Origin: an uncultured Clostridia bacterium
GTDB taxonomy: Bacteria > Bacillota > Clostridia > Christensenellales > Borkfalkiaceae
Assembly (NCBI GenBank): GCA_947632015.1
Contig: CANRNP010000006.1
Span: 1 to 56,543, forward strand
DNA length: 56,543 nt
Direction of reading: 5' to 3'
Shown here: one piece after another, positions 9,082-17,245 of the stretch
How the letters are laid out: each line of letters begins with the position of its first letter
Numbering within the stretch: position 1 is the first letter of the stretch
Notes under the pieces: model-generated
Told to the model about the DNA's origin: nothing
The model's input: only the letters and a program-made list of their open reading frames with translations
The model's database searches: none
Program-made: the position numbers and the translations under genes

Positions 9082-9090
9082 TGCTATAAT
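9082..9090 (+). promoter_or_regulatory. Extended -10 promoter of asp23
   Basis: TGCTATAAT, an extended -10 with perfect TATAAT at 9085-9090; no convincing -35. It separates the spoIIIA operon from the housekeeping genes. Confidence 0.65.
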
Positions 9091-9109
9091 ATCCCAAGAG
9101 GTAACTGTT

Positions 9110-9481
9110 ATGGCAAGTATTCGGTATAATCCCAACGGTCAAAAGGGTAGGATCTCTTACAATGCGGACATCGTGAGCGGCATCGTCGTTCTGAGTTTAC
9201 AGGAGACGGAGGGCATCGAACTCATCCCCTCCAAGAGCAAGGGCATAAAGCTCTGCTTCGAAAAAGAGGGCATCTTTGCGGACATTTCCGTGATCGCCCA
9301 CTACGGCTACAACGTGCCCGAACTCGCCTATTCCATCCAGCAGACGGTGAAGCAGATGGTGGAATCGATGACGAAATTCAAGATCGCGAAGATCGACGTC
9401 CATGTCCAGAGCGTGGTATTTCCCGATCCGCGCCCCGTTGCGCCGTCGGAAGAGACACAGGAACAAGAGAAGATCGGTTAA
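9110..9481 (+). CDS. Asp23/Gls24 family envelope protein
   Basis: A 123-residue Asp23/Gls24 (DUF322) protein. The pattern G-R-I-S-Y-N-A-D-I-V followed by D-I-S-V-I-A-H-Y-G-Y-N-V-P and I-D-V-H-V-Q-S-V is characteristic. In Firmicutes the paralogue beside nusB is a small conserved protein linked to cell-envelope functions. It has its own promoter and an AAGAGG ribosome binding site, and precedes nusB by 48 nt as in many Clostridia. Confidence 0.85.
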   Translation: MASIRYNPNGQKGRISYNADIVSGIVVLSLQETEGIELIPSKSKGIKLCFEKEGIFADISVIAHYGYNVPELAYSIQQTVKQMVESMTKFKIAKIDVHVQSVVFPDPRPVAPSEETQEQEKIG

Positions 9482-9485
9482 AGAC

Positions 9486-9514
9486 ATTCCCTTTCCCGCG
9501 GGAAGGGGAATTTT
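9486..9514 (+). terminator. Terminator-like or attenuating hairpin between asp23 and nusB
   Basis: ATTCCCTTTCC pairs with GGAAGGGGAAT (one T-G wobble, 4-nt loop) and is followed by only four T, so termination is probably partial. Confidence 0.5.
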
Positions 9515-9529
9515 ACGTAAAGGAGCAGT

Positions 9530-9922
9530 ATGAGAAGCGACGCGCGGGAAGCGGCGTTCCGGATCGTCTTTGCCTCTCTCTTCGGCGGGGACTGCAACGA
9601 AAGGTTCCGGACGAAAATTTACAAGAAAGCAGAACTGAGCGAGGAAGAATCCGCCTTTGCGGAGCAGCTTGTTTCGCTCGTGTTTGCACACGGCGAAGAA
9701 CTGAAAAGCCGTCTTTCGGAAAAGGTGACCCGCTTTGCGGAATACCGCATCTTTCCCGTAGACCGTGCGATCATGCTCGTCGCGCTCGCCGAGATCTTTT
9801 ATGTGGACGAAGTGCCGCCCGTCGTTTCGGTGAGCGAAGCGGCGGCGCTCGCGCGCAAATATTCCGCGGAGACCTCGGCAAACTTTGTCAACGGCGTTCT
9901 CGGAGGATTTATCAACAAATGA
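9530..9922 (+). CDS. nusB: Transcription antitermination factor NusB
   Basis: RNA-binding protein that, with NusE/S10, promotes antitermination of rRNA operons. The 130-residue all-helical product shows R-E-A-A-F-R-I-V-F at the start, R-I-F-P-V-D-R-A-I-M-L-V-A-L-A-E-I in the middle and the conserved C-terminus F-V-N-G-V-L-G-G-F. It has an AAAGGAG ribosome binding site and overlaps folD by 4 nt (ATGA). Confidence 0.93.
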   Translation: MRSDAREAAFRIVFASLFGGDCNERFRTKIYKKAELSEEESAFAEQLVSLVFAHGEELKSRLSEKVTRFAEYRIFPVDRAIMLVALAEIFYVDEVPPVVSVSEAAALARKYSAETSANFVNGVLGGFINK

Positions 9923-10761
9923 TCATCGACGGAAAGGCGGTCGCCGCCCAAATTCGCGCGGAGCTGAAAAGTCGCACCGCGCGTTTCTTTGAAAAATACG
10001 GAAGAGCTCCCGCGCTCGCCGTTGTGCTCATCGGCAACGATCCCGCTTCGGAAGTATATGTGCGCAACAAGATCAAGGGGTGCGAGGAGACGGGCATCCG
10101 CTCGCTCTGTTACCGCCTGCCCGCGGCTGTTTCCCAAGAGGAGGCGCTCGCCCTTGTAAACGACCTCGTGCGGCGGGAAGAGGTAGACGGGATCCTCGTA
10201 CAGCTTCCGCTCCCCGTACAGATCGACGCCGAGAAACTTTTGCGCGCCATTCCCCCCGAAAAGGATGTGGACGGATTTTCCGCCGAGAACATCGGCAAAC
10301 TTGCGCGGGGCGAGGAGGGCATCGTGGCGTGTACTCCGCTTGGGATCATGGAGCTGATCAAGCGCTGTCATATCGATCCGCGCGGCAAACACGCGGTCAT
10401 CGTCGGGCGGAGCAATATCGTGGGGAAGCCCATGGCGATGCTCCTGCTCAACGCCGACGCCACGGTGACCGTCTGCCATTCCAAAACGAAGGCGCTCGCC
10501 GAAGAGTGCCGCCGCGCCGACATTCTCGTCGCCGCCGTGGGGAAGGCAGGGCTCATCACCGCCGATATGATCAAGGAGGGCGCGGTCGTCATCGACGTGG
10601 GCATGAACCGGAAAGAGGGCAGACTCTGCGGTGACGTGGACTTTGAAAGCGCCGCGAAAAAGGCTTCTTACATTACGCCCGTCCCCGGCGGCGTGGGGCC
10701 GATGACTATCGCAATGCTTCTTTCGAACGTCTGCGCCGCGGCGGAAGCGAGGATGAAATGA
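9919..10761 (+). CDS. folD: Bifunctional methylenetetrahydrofolate dehydrogenase/cyclohydrolase
   Basis: Interconverts 5,10-methylene-THF and 10-formyl-THF in one-carbon metabolism. The 280-residue product has Y-V-R-N-K with the catalytic Lys, Q-L-P-L-P, P-L-G-I-M-E-L, the NADP motif V-G-R-S-N-I-V-G-K-P and the C-terminal P-V-P-G-G-V-G-P-M-T. It is coupled by ATGA overlaps to nusB upstream and ispA downstream. The xseA-xseB genes that often lie between folD and ispA in Clostridia are absent. Confidence 0.97.
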   Translation: MIIDGKAVAAQIRAELKSRTARFFEKYGRAPALAVVLIGNDPASEVYVRNKIKGCEETGIRSLCYRLPAAVSQEEALALVNDLVRREEVDGILVQLPLPVQIDAEKLLRAIPPEKDVDGFSAENIGKLARGEEGIVACTPLGIMELIKRCHIDPRGKHAVIVGRSNIVGKPMAMLLLNADATVTVCHSKTKALAEECRRADILVAAVGKAGLITADMIKEGAVVIDVGMNRKEGRLCGDVDFESAAKKASYITPVPGGVGPMTIAMLLSNVCAAAEARMK

Positions 10762-11624
10762 ACTTCCGGAAACAATACGAAGAATATCTGAACTTTTTCG
10801 AAACACGGCTGAAACACTTTTGCGCGGAGCTCGATTATCGCCCGCCCGTTCTTGCGGAGAGTATGCGTTACTCCCTTCTTTCGGGCGGAAAGCGGGTGCG
10901 CCCCGTGCTTTTTTTCGGCATGCTGGAACATTACGGGCTCGATTACAAAGCGGAATTCACCCTTGCCGCCGCGTTGGAGTGCATCCATACATACTCCCTC
11001 ATCCACGACGATCTGCCCGCGATGGACAACGACGATTTCCGCCGCGGCAACCCCTCCAACCACAAGGTTTTCGGGGAGGCAAACGCCATTCTCGCGGGCG
11101 ACGCGCTCCTTTCCGAGGCGTGTTCGCTCCTGCTCGGAGAGGGCGGAAAGGACGGGCGGCATCTGCGCGCGGCGCAATATCTGGCGGAATGCGCCGGTCC
11201 GAAGGGGATGATCGCGGGGCAATCCGCCGACCTGCTCTATTCCGAAAAAGAGGGGGACGCGGAAGCACTCGCCTTCATCTACGCCCACAAAACGGGGCGG
11301 CTGCTGAAAGCGCCCGTCGTAATGGCGGCGATCCTCGCGGAAAGAGACATTGCCGCGGCGGAGCGCTTCGGCTCGGAGCTCGGCAACCTGTTCCAGCTCA
11401 CCGACGACCTGCTCGACGAAAAGGGAGAACGCTCCAAAATGGGAAAAACGCCCGGAAAGGACCGAAAAGAGAATAAACTTACCTGCGTCAGGATCTACGG
11501 CGCGGATGAGGCGGAACTGCTCGCCGACCGCGCGGCGGCAAACTGCCACAGCGCTCTTCAAAACTTGGGCGGGGACGAATTCCTCGCCGCGCTCGTCGAC
11601 TTCGTGAGACAGAGAGACAACTGA
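10758..11624 (+). CDS. ispA: Short-chain polyprenyl (farnesyl) diphosphate synthase
   Basis: Head-to-tail prenyl transferase making geranyl/farnesyl diphosphate. The 288-residue product has the first aspartate-rich motif D-D-L-P-A-M-D, the second motif D-D-L-L-D, and the usual G-G-K-R-V-R-P and G-Q-S-A-D-L. It is directly followed by dxs, so precursor and chain synthesis are co-transcribed. Chain length cannot be proved from the sequence. Confidence 0.92.
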   Translation: MNFRKQYEEYLNFFETRLKHFCAELDYRPPVLAESMRYSLLSGGKRVRPVLFFGMLEHYGLDYKAEFTLAAALECIHTYSLIHDDLPAMDNDDFRRGNPSNHKVFGEANAILAGDALLSEACSLLLGEGGKDGRHLRAAQYLAECAGPKGMIAGQSADLLYSEKEGDAEALAFIYAHKTGRLLKAPVVMAAILAERDIAAAERFGSELGNLFQLTDDLLDEKGERSKMGKTPGKDRKENKLTCVRIYGADEAELLADRAAANCHSALQNLGGDEFLAALVDFVRQRDN

Positions 11625-11626
11625 TC

Positions 11627-13333
11627 ATGAGACAAATCACCGACCGGGAGCTGAAAGAGGCTTCTCTCGAAAAATTGAATGCGGACTGCAACGAGATCCG
11701 CCGCGAGATCTTCTCCACCGTTTCCCGTTGCGGCGGACACCTTTCCTCGAATCTCGGCACCGTGGAGCTCACCGTAGCGCTCCACCGCGTGTTCGACTTC
11801 CCGAAAGATAAACTCATCTTCGACGTCGGGCACCAGTGCTACGCCCACAAGCTCCTCTCCGGGCGGGCAAGCGCCTTTCATACCCTCCGCAAAAGGGGGG
11901 GAATTTCGGGCTTCCCCAAACGGAGCGAGAGCCCGTTCGACTGTTACGACACCGGTCATGCGGGCACGGCGATCTCCGCGGCGCTCGGCTTTGCCAAGGC
12001 GCGCGATCTGAAAGGGGAGAACTACGAAGTCATCGCCCTCGTCGGCGACGGCTCTTTCAACAACGGGCTCGTCTATGAGGCGCTCAACAGCATCAAGATC
12101 TTGCACAGCCGCGTGCTCATCCTCCTCAACGACAACGGAATGTCCATCTCGCCGACGGTCGGCGGGATGCACGAAATGCTCTCAGAGATGAAAAAGACGG
12201 CAGGCGACGTGAAGATCTTCGAACGGTTCGGGCTCACCTATCGCGGCGTGGTCAACGGAAACGACCTTTCCGAGCTCTTGCCCGCGCTCGAAGAGGCGAA
12301 ATCACTGCTGAAAACGGGGAGCGTGCTTTTGCACGTCGCCACCAAGAAGGGGCAGGGCTATTCCTTCTGCGAGAGCGCACCCGAAAAGACGCACGGCATC
12401 TGCCCCGACGGGAAGCAGGCGGAATACAACAAAGCGCTCGGCGAAGAGCTTTGCGCCCTTGCGGAAAAGGACGAAAAGATCGTGGCGGTCACTGCCGCCA
12501 TGACGGAGAATTTAGGGCTCGGCGCCTTCTTTGCCGCCTTCCCCAAGCGCGCGTTCGACGTGGGCATCTGCGAGGAACACGCCTCGGTGCTCTGCGCCTC
12601 CCTCGCGGCGGGGGGGATGAAGCCCTATTACGCCATCTATTCCACCTTTTTGGAACGCGCGTTCGACGAGATCATCCACGACGTCTGCGCCCAGAACTTG
12701 CCCGTCACCTTCTGCATCGACCGCGCGGGCGTTTCGGGCGCCGACGGGGAGACCCACCAGGGCGTGTTCGATTTAAGTTTCCTCTCCTTTATCCCCAACC
12801 TCACCGTGGCAATCCCCAAAGACATCGGGGAATTCCGCGCCATGTTGCGCATGAGCGCCTCTTGGAACGCTCCGCTTGCCATCCGCTATCCGCGAGAGGG
12901 CACCGAGGGCGCGATTTCCGAGATCGAGATCGGGAAATTCGAGGTTTTACATAGTAGTACGTCTGACATAGTATTGCTTGCGGCGGGGGAACGCTGCCTA
13001 AAACTTGCCGAGGAAGTGCGAAGCGCCGCGCTGAATAAGGGGATCGAGCTCGCCCTCGTCAACGCGCGGTTTTTGCGGCCGCTCGACGGCGCGCTCCTTT
13101 CTGCGCTTCCGCAAAAGTACCTCGTCACGCTCGAAGATAATTGCCTGATCGGCGGTTTGGGCGACGCTGTCGCACGGTTCTACCGCACGGCGGGCATCCA
13201 AAAGGAGATCCGCTCTTTCGGCTACGGCGACGCCTTTGTGCCGCACGGCGAGCCGAAGGCGCTGATGGGGGAATTCGGGCTCGACAAAGAAAAGATCTTA
13301 AAGGTCGTGGAAGAAATGTATGCGCGCGGATAA
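11627..13333 (+). CDS. dxs: 1-deoxy-D-xylulose-5-phosphate synthase
   Basis: Thiamine-diphosphate enzyme that starts the MEP isoprenoid pathway from pyruvate and glyceraldehyde-3-phosphate. Motifs: D-V-G-H-Q-C-Y, the ThDP site G-D-G-S-F-N-N-G, C-E-E-H-A, and D-R-A-G-V-S-G-A-D-G-E-T-H-Q-G. At 568 residues it is somewhat shorter than the usual 600-640, mainly through reduced loops. A reverse-oriented copy of the dispersed palindrome (12955-12973) encodes S-T-S-D-I-V at the start of the C-terminal domain and adds about one residue compared with relatives. It lies 2 nt after ispA and overlaps tlyA by 14 nt. Confidence 0.95.
   Translation: MRQITDRELKEASLEKLNADCNEIRREIFSTVSRCGGHLSSNLGTVELTVALHRVFDFPKDKLIFDVGHQCYAHKLLSGRASAFHTLRKRGGISGFPKRSESPFDCYDTGHAGTAISAALGFAKARDLKGENYEVIALVGDGSFNNGLVYEALNSIKILHSRVLILLNDNGMSISPTVGGMHEMLSEMKKTAGDVKIFERFGLTYRGVVNGNDLSELLPALEEAKSLLKTGSVLLHVATKKGQGYSFCESAPEKTHGICPDGKQAEYNKALGEELCALAEKDEKIVAVTAAMTENLGLGAFFAAFPKRAFDVGICEEHASVLCASLAAGGMKPYYAIYSTFLERAFDEIIHDVCAQNLPVTFCIDRAGVSGADGETHQGVFDLSFLSFIPNLTVAIPKDIGEFRAMLRMSASWNAPLAIRYPREGTEGAISEIEIGKFEVLHSSTSDIVLLAAGERCLKLAEEVRSAALNKGIELALVNARFLRPLDGALLSALPQKYLVTLEDNCLIGGLGDAVARFYRTAGIQKEIRSFGYGDAFVPHGEPKALMGEFGLDKEKILKVVEEMYARG
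12955..12973 (-). repeat. Dispersed 19-bp palindrome, copy b (in dxs)
   Basis: On the minus strand: TACTATG, centre TCAGA, CGTACTA. Left arm and centre are exact; two mismatches in the other arm. Orientation, read from the asymmetric centre, is opposite to copy a. Confidence 0.75.
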
Positions 13334-14084
13334 GTTTTTTGCGGAGCGCTTCGGCTCCCGCACCAAAGCGGCGGAGGCGCTCAGAGAGGGGCTTGTTCTC
13401 TGCGGCAAACGCGCGCTCTCTCCGAGCGACGAGATCGACGGGACGGAGGAGTTTTCCTTCCTTTCCCGCAAGGCGGAATTTGTTTCGAACGGCGGGTACA
13501 AGCTCGCCCGCGCCCTCGACGTCTTTGGCGAAAACGTGGAGGGGATGGTGTTTGCCGACCTCGGCGCGAGCACGGGAGGGTTCACCGACTGTCTCCTGCA
13601 ACGGGGCGCCGCGCGGGTCTTTTGCGTCGACGTGGGGGAGAGCCAGCTCTCGCCCCGCCTTCTCGCGGACGAGCGGGTCGTCGTCATGGACAATACGAAC
13701 GCCCGCTATCTCCGCCCCGAAGATCTTCCCGCGCCTCTCGACGGCGTCGTGTGCGACCTCAGTTTCATCTCTCTCAGGCTCATTTTGCCCGCCGTAAAGG
13801 AACTGCTCCCCGACGGCGGGCGCGCCTATGTCCTCTTCAAGCCGCAGTTCGAATGCGGAAGAGGGGCGCTTAAAAAAAGCGGCGTCTGTCCGCCCGCCCT
13901 CCACAGAGAACTTCTTTCGGGGTTTTACGATTTTTGCACGGCGCTCTCCCTCGCCCCGGCGGCGCTCACAAACGCCCCGATCCGCGAGCGGAAGAACGTC
14001 GAATATCTTTTCAAACTCGTGCGCGGCGGCAAAGCGGAGGAAAAACAAGTCCTTTTCCGCGCCCTTCCTTTTCCGAAACCGTGA
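13320..14084 (+). CDS. tlyA: TlyA family rRNA 2'-O-methyltransferase
   Basis: S4-domain plus Rossmann methyltransferase protein of the TlyA (hemolysin A) family, which 2'-O-methylates rRNA. The 254-residue product has an N-terminal S4-type domain (R-A-D-K-F-F-A to about 60), V-S-N-G-G-Y-K-L, the SAM motif A-D-L-G-A-S-T-G-G-F-T-D, D-L-S-F-I-S-L and L-F-K-P-Q-F-E. Its ATG lies inside the end of dxs. The position between dxs and nadK is the normal Firmicute arrangement. Confidence 0.92.
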   Translation: MRADKFFAERFGSRTKAAEALREGLVLCGKRALSPSDEIDGTEEFSFLSRKAEFVSNGGYKLARALDVFGENVEGMVFADLGASTGGFTDCLLQRGAARVFCVDVGESQLSPRLLADERVVVMDNTNARYLRPEDLPAPLDGVVCDLSFISLRLILPAVKELLPDGGRAYVLFKPQFECGRGALKKSGVCPPALHRELLSGFYDFCTALSLAPAALTNAPIRERKNVEYLFKLVRGGKAEEKQVLFRALPFPKP

Positions 14085-14123
14085 AAAAAAACAATAAAAA
14101 TTCAAAAATTTTCCGAAAACCTC

Positions 14124-14151
14124 TTGCATTTATTCATAAATGCGTTATAAT
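14124..14151 (+). promoter_or_regulatory. Sigma-A promoter of nadK-argR-recN
   Basis: TTGCAT (14124-14129), 16-nt spacer, TATAAT (14146-14151). The -10 ends 12 nt before ATG 14164 and there is no ribosome binding site, so the message has a leader of about five nucleotides at most. Confidence 0.75.
14126..14143 (+). promoter_or_regulatory. Perfect 18-bp palindrome over the nadK promoter, candidate ArgR operator
   Basis: GCATTTAT, TC, ATAAATGC. It covers most of the -35 box and the spacer. ARG boxes are also 18-bp AT-rich palindromes and argR is the second gene of this operon, so autoregulation is plausible; the sequence does not match the canonical Bacillus box in phase. Confidence 0.55.
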
Positions 14152-14163
14152 ATTGCATGGCTC

Positions 14164-14952
14164 ATGAAAATCGGCATTTTTTATCACGAAAAAAAGATCC
14201 CCGCGGGCGCGGTCGAACGGCTGGAAAAGGAGCTCTCCGTTTCCGGCGCGCAGGTCTTTCGCTTTTGCGGGGAACAGGAGATCGGGGGGATCGACCGTCT
14301 CGTCGTGCTCGGCGGCGACGGCGCGATGCTGCGCGCCGCGCGGCAGTGCAGTAAGTCCGGGATCCCGCTCGTCGGCGTAAACTACGGCACGATCGGCTTT
14401 CTCACCGAGTTCGAACGGGGAGAAGAGGCGCAGGCGGCGTCCCTCGCGCTCGATTTGCATTGCGGGCTCATCGCGCGCACCATGCTCGAAGCCGTTTACG
14501 GCGGCAAGAGCGAGCACTGCCTCAACGAGGTCGCCTTCCTTCGCCGCATCGCACCCGACGCCGCGGACGAAGTGGTACATATCCGCGTGAATATCGGCGG
14601 CTCTTCCGCGGGGGAATTCCGCGCGGACGGGCTCATCCTCTCCACGCCGACGGGCTCCACGGCATATTCCCTCTCGGCGGGAGGAAGCATCCTCACGCCC
14701 GAATGCGCCGCCTTTTTGCTCACGCCCGTCAACGCTTTTTCCCTGCGGAGCCGTCCCATCGTCTGTTCGGACGGAAGCACCCTCTCCTTTTCCTTCCCCA
14801 CGGGGGTCGTGGAGATGTACGGCGACGGAGAATTTTTGGGAGAACTGCACGGCGGGGAAGAAGTGACCGTGAAAAAATCGGAGCGGCACGCCGTCTTTAT
14901 GACGAAGGGGCGGCAAGACTTTTTCCGCCGTCTCACCGAGAAAATCAATTAA
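14164..14952 (+). CDS. nadK: NAD kinase
   Basis: Phosphorylates NAD to NADP. The 262-residue product has G-G-D-G-A-M-L-R-A-A, Y-G-T-I-G-F-L-T-E-F, L-N-E-V-A and D-G-L-I-L-S-T-P-T-G-S-T-A-Y, all family signatures. An upstream in-frame ATG (14140) lies inside the promoter, so M-K-I-G-I-F at 14164 is the likely start. It leads an operon with argR and recN, the common Firmicute order, and may be leaderless. Confidence 0.93.
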   Translation: MKIGIFYHEKKIPAGAVERLEKELSVSGAQVFRFCGEQEIGGIDRLVVLGGDGAMLRAARQCSKSGIPLVGVNYGTIGFLTEFERGEEAQAASLALDLHCGLIARTMLEAVYGGKSEHCLNEVAFLRRIAPDAADEVVHIRVNIGGSSAGEFRADGLILSTPTGSTAYSLSAGGSILTPECAAFLLTPVNAFSLRSRPIVCSDGSTLSFSFPTGVVEMYGDGEFLGELHGGEEVTVKKSERHAVFMTKGRQDFFRRLTEKIN

Positions 14953-14982
14953 ACAGGATAATAATAAGGGAGAAATGATAAA

Positions 14983-15438
14983 ATGTTGAGAAACGCAAGA
15001 CACACGAAGATCCTCGAACTCATCGAAGAGCAAGAGATCGAAACGCAGGAGGAGCTCTGCAAGGCGCTTGCAGACGCCCATTTCAACGTAACACAGGCGA
15101 CCGTTTCCCGCGACGTAAGAGAGCTTCGGCTGTTCAAAGTGGCGGGCGTGCAAAAGCGCTACCGTTACGCCGCGATCAATAAGAGCGAAGGGGAGCTCTC
15201 CGATAAGATGCGCGCGCTCTTTCGCGCCTGCCTCGAAACCATTCACGTCGTCGGGAATATGGTCGTCATCAAAACCCTCAACGGCAACGGCGCAAACGCG
15301 GGCGTCGTGGTAGACCGCCTCGATTACGCGGAAGTCGTCGGAAGCATTGCGGGCGACGATACCGTTTTTACCCTCTGCAAGACCCCGGAGGACGCGATTG
15401 AAGTCCGCGACCGTCTGATGCGCATCGCCAAGAACTGA
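14983..15438 (+). CDS. argR: Arginine repressor
   Basis: Hexameric arginine-responsive regulator. The 151-residue protein has a winged-helix N-terminal domain (R-H-T-K-I-L-E-L-I, then V-T-Q-A-T-V-S-R-D-V-R-E-L, about 40-52). The C-terminal oligomerisation and arginine-binding domain has G-N-G-A-N-A and G-S-I-A-G-D-D-T-V-F; Ser replaces the common Thr in G-T-I-A-G-D-D. In this position the Bacillus homologue is AhrC. It has a weak GGGAGAAA ribosome binding site. The palindrome over the nadK promoter may be its own operator. Confidence 0.93.
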   Translation: MLRNARHTKILELIEEQEIETQEELCKALADAHFNVTQATVSRDVRELRLFKVAGVQKRYRYAAINKSEGELSDKMRALFRACLETIHVVGNMVVIKTLNGNGANAGVVVDRLDYAEVVGSIAGDDTVFTLCKTPEDAIEVRDRLMRIAKN

Positions 15439-15451
15439 CAAGGTCGGAAAA

Positions 15452-17128
15452 ATGTTAAAAAGCCTTTCCATCCGGAATATCGCGCTCATCGACCGCGCCG
15501 ATCTCGAATTCTGCGAAGGACTCAACGTGCTTTCGGGGGAAACCGGCGCGGGCAAATCGGTCATTCTCGATTCAATCGACTTCGTCCTCGGCGCAAAGGC
15601 GGACAAGAGCATGATCCGCTCCGGGCAGACGGAATGTTCGGTGCGCGCGGAATTTTCGGCAGATGAAGAAATAAACGCCCTGCTCAGGGAGCTCGACGTA
15701 GACGAAGGAGAGGATACCCTCGTGCTCTCGCGGAAATATTCCGCCGACGGAAAGGGCGGCGCCAAAGTCAACGGGTGCCCCGTCCCCACGACGGTGCTGA
15801 GGAAGATCACTTCCCGCCTCGTGGACGTGCACGGGCAGAGCGAACACTTTTTCCTGCTGAAAGAGAGCAACCAGCTCCAACTGCTCGACCGCATCGCGAA
15901 CGTCGGGCAGCAGAAGAATGAGGTGCGCACCCTTCTCGGCAAGCGGAAAGAACTGCTCAAAGCGCTGTCGTCGCTCGGCGGCGACGAGAGCGAACGGGCG
16001 CGGCGGTTAGACGTGCTCCGCTTTCAGATCGAAGAGATCGAACGCGCCCGTCTCAAAGAGGGGGAAGAGGAAGAGCTCCTCGCCCTCCGCGACAAATACA
16101 GAAATGCGGAAAAGATCCTCGAAGGGCTGAACGCCGCCCGCTCGTGTTTGGAGACGGACGGCGGGGCGACGGACGCCGTGAATACCTCTCTCCGCGCGCT
16201 TCGTCCCATCCTGCGCTTCGGCGGTCTGGACGCGCTGTGCGAACGGTTGGAAAACGCGCTTGCCGAACTGACCGACATCGGCGGCACGCTCGCTTCCCTC
16301 GCCGAAGAACTCGACGTAGACGAGGGGGCGCTCGAACGGCTGGAAAACCGCCTCGACGAGATCCGCGCGCTCAAAAAAAAGTACGGCGGTTCCGCGGCAG
16401 AGATCGAAGCGTTCCTTTTGCGCGCCAGAGAAGAGCGCGACCTCTTGGAGGACAGCGGAGAACGCTTCGGACGGCTGACGGAGGAGCTCGCCCGCACGGA
16501 TAAGGCGCTCTACAAGGCGTGCCTTGCCTTGACCGCGGCGCGGAAGGCGGGGGCGGAAGCGTTTACGGCGCGCGTCGTCGAAGAGCTGAAAACGCTCAAT
16601 ATCCCTTCGGCGCGCTTTGAGGCGTCCTTCGGCGAATATACCGAAGCGGACGTCCCGTCCGCCACCTCCGAAGGGCTCGGCGGCGTGCGGTTTCTCTTTT
16701 CGGCGAACGCGGGCGAACCGCTCAAAGAGCTCGGCAAGATCATCTCCGGAGGGGAGATGAGCCGCTTCATGCTCGCCGTAAAGGCGCAGTTGAGCTCGGT
16801 GAACGGGATCGGCACCTACATCTTCGACGAGATCGACGCGGGTATCGGCGGAAAAACGGCAAAAGTCGTTGCGGAAAAATTTTCCTCGATCGCCGAAAAG
16901 ACGCAGATCATCGCCGTTTCCCATCTGGCGCAGATCGCCGCGACGGCAGACAGGCAATTCCTCATCGAAAAGACGGAGGACGGCGAAAAGACGTACACCC
17001 GCGTGCGGGCGCTCGGCGCCGAAGAGAGGAGGGCGGAACTCGCGCGGCTCCTTTCGGGCGACACGGGAGAGCGGGCGCTCGCCCATGCCGACGAACTTCT
17101 CCGCGAAGCGAGAGCGCGCAAAGAATAG
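15452..17128 (+). CDS. recN: DNA repair protein RecN
   Basis: SMC-like ATPase acting early in double-strand break repair. The 558-residue product has Walker A G-E-T-G-A-G-K-S (about 30-37), a long coiled-coil middle (about 150-370) and the C-terminal signature G-G-E-M-S-R-F-M-L-A with Walker B Y-I-F-D-E-I-D-A-G-I. The length is normal. It lies 13 nt after argR. No SOS box was found before it; it appears to be read from the nadK promoter. Confidence 0.95.
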   Translation: MLKSLSIRNIALIDRADLEFCEGLNVLSGETGAGKSVILDSIDFVLGAKADKSMIRSGQTECSVRAEFSADEEINALLRELDVDEGEDTLVLSRKYSADGKGGAKVNGCPVPTTVLRKITSRLVDVHGQSEHFFLLKESNQLQLLDRIANVGQQKNEVRTLLGKRKELLKALSSLGGDESERARRLDVLRFQIEEIERARLKEGEEEELLALRDKYRNAEKILEGLNAARSCLETDGGATDAVNTSLRALRPILRFGGLDALCERLENALAELTDIGGTLASLAEELDVDEGALERLENRLDEIRALKKKYGGSAAEIEAFLLRAREERDLLEDSGERFGRLTEELARTDKALYKACLALTAARKAGAEAFTARVVEELKTLNIPSARFEASFGEYTEADVPSATSEGLGGVRFLFSANAGEPLKELGKIISGGEMSRFMLAVKAQLSSVNGIGTYIFDEIDAGIGGKTAKVVAEKFSSIAEKTQIIAVSHLAQIAATADRQFLIEKTEDGEKTYTRVRALGAEERRAELARLLSGDTGERALAHADELLREARARKE

Positions 17129-17158
17129 CAATTCTTCCATTAAGAGGCAGCGCTCAAA

Positions 17159-17189
17159 CGAATAGGAAACATCCGGCTTACGCAAATTA
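17159..17189 (+). promoter_or_regulatory. Candidate forespore-type promoter of spoIVB
   Basis: CGAATA (17159-17164), 18-nt spacer, CAAATTA (17183-17189); each box has one mismatch to the sigma-G patterns TGAATA and CATnnTA. Bacillus spoIVB is under sigma-F and sigma-G. The start site would fall near 17196. Confidence 0.45.
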
Positions 17190-17245
17190 GCTCTGTTAGG
17201 TCTACCGCTTCGGCGGAGACAACGGAGGTAACATTGCGTAAGCTG
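17174..17245 (+). repeat. Inverted repeat pairing with the spoIVB start codon
   Basis: GCTTACGCAA (17176-17185) is the exact complement of TTGCGTAAGC (17234-17243), which begins with the TTG start codon. One G-U and one C-G pair extend it to 12 pairs. The 48-nt loop holds the ribosome binding site. The left arm is upstream of the putative forespore start site, so only read-through RNA from recN would form the stem. Confidence 0.7.
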
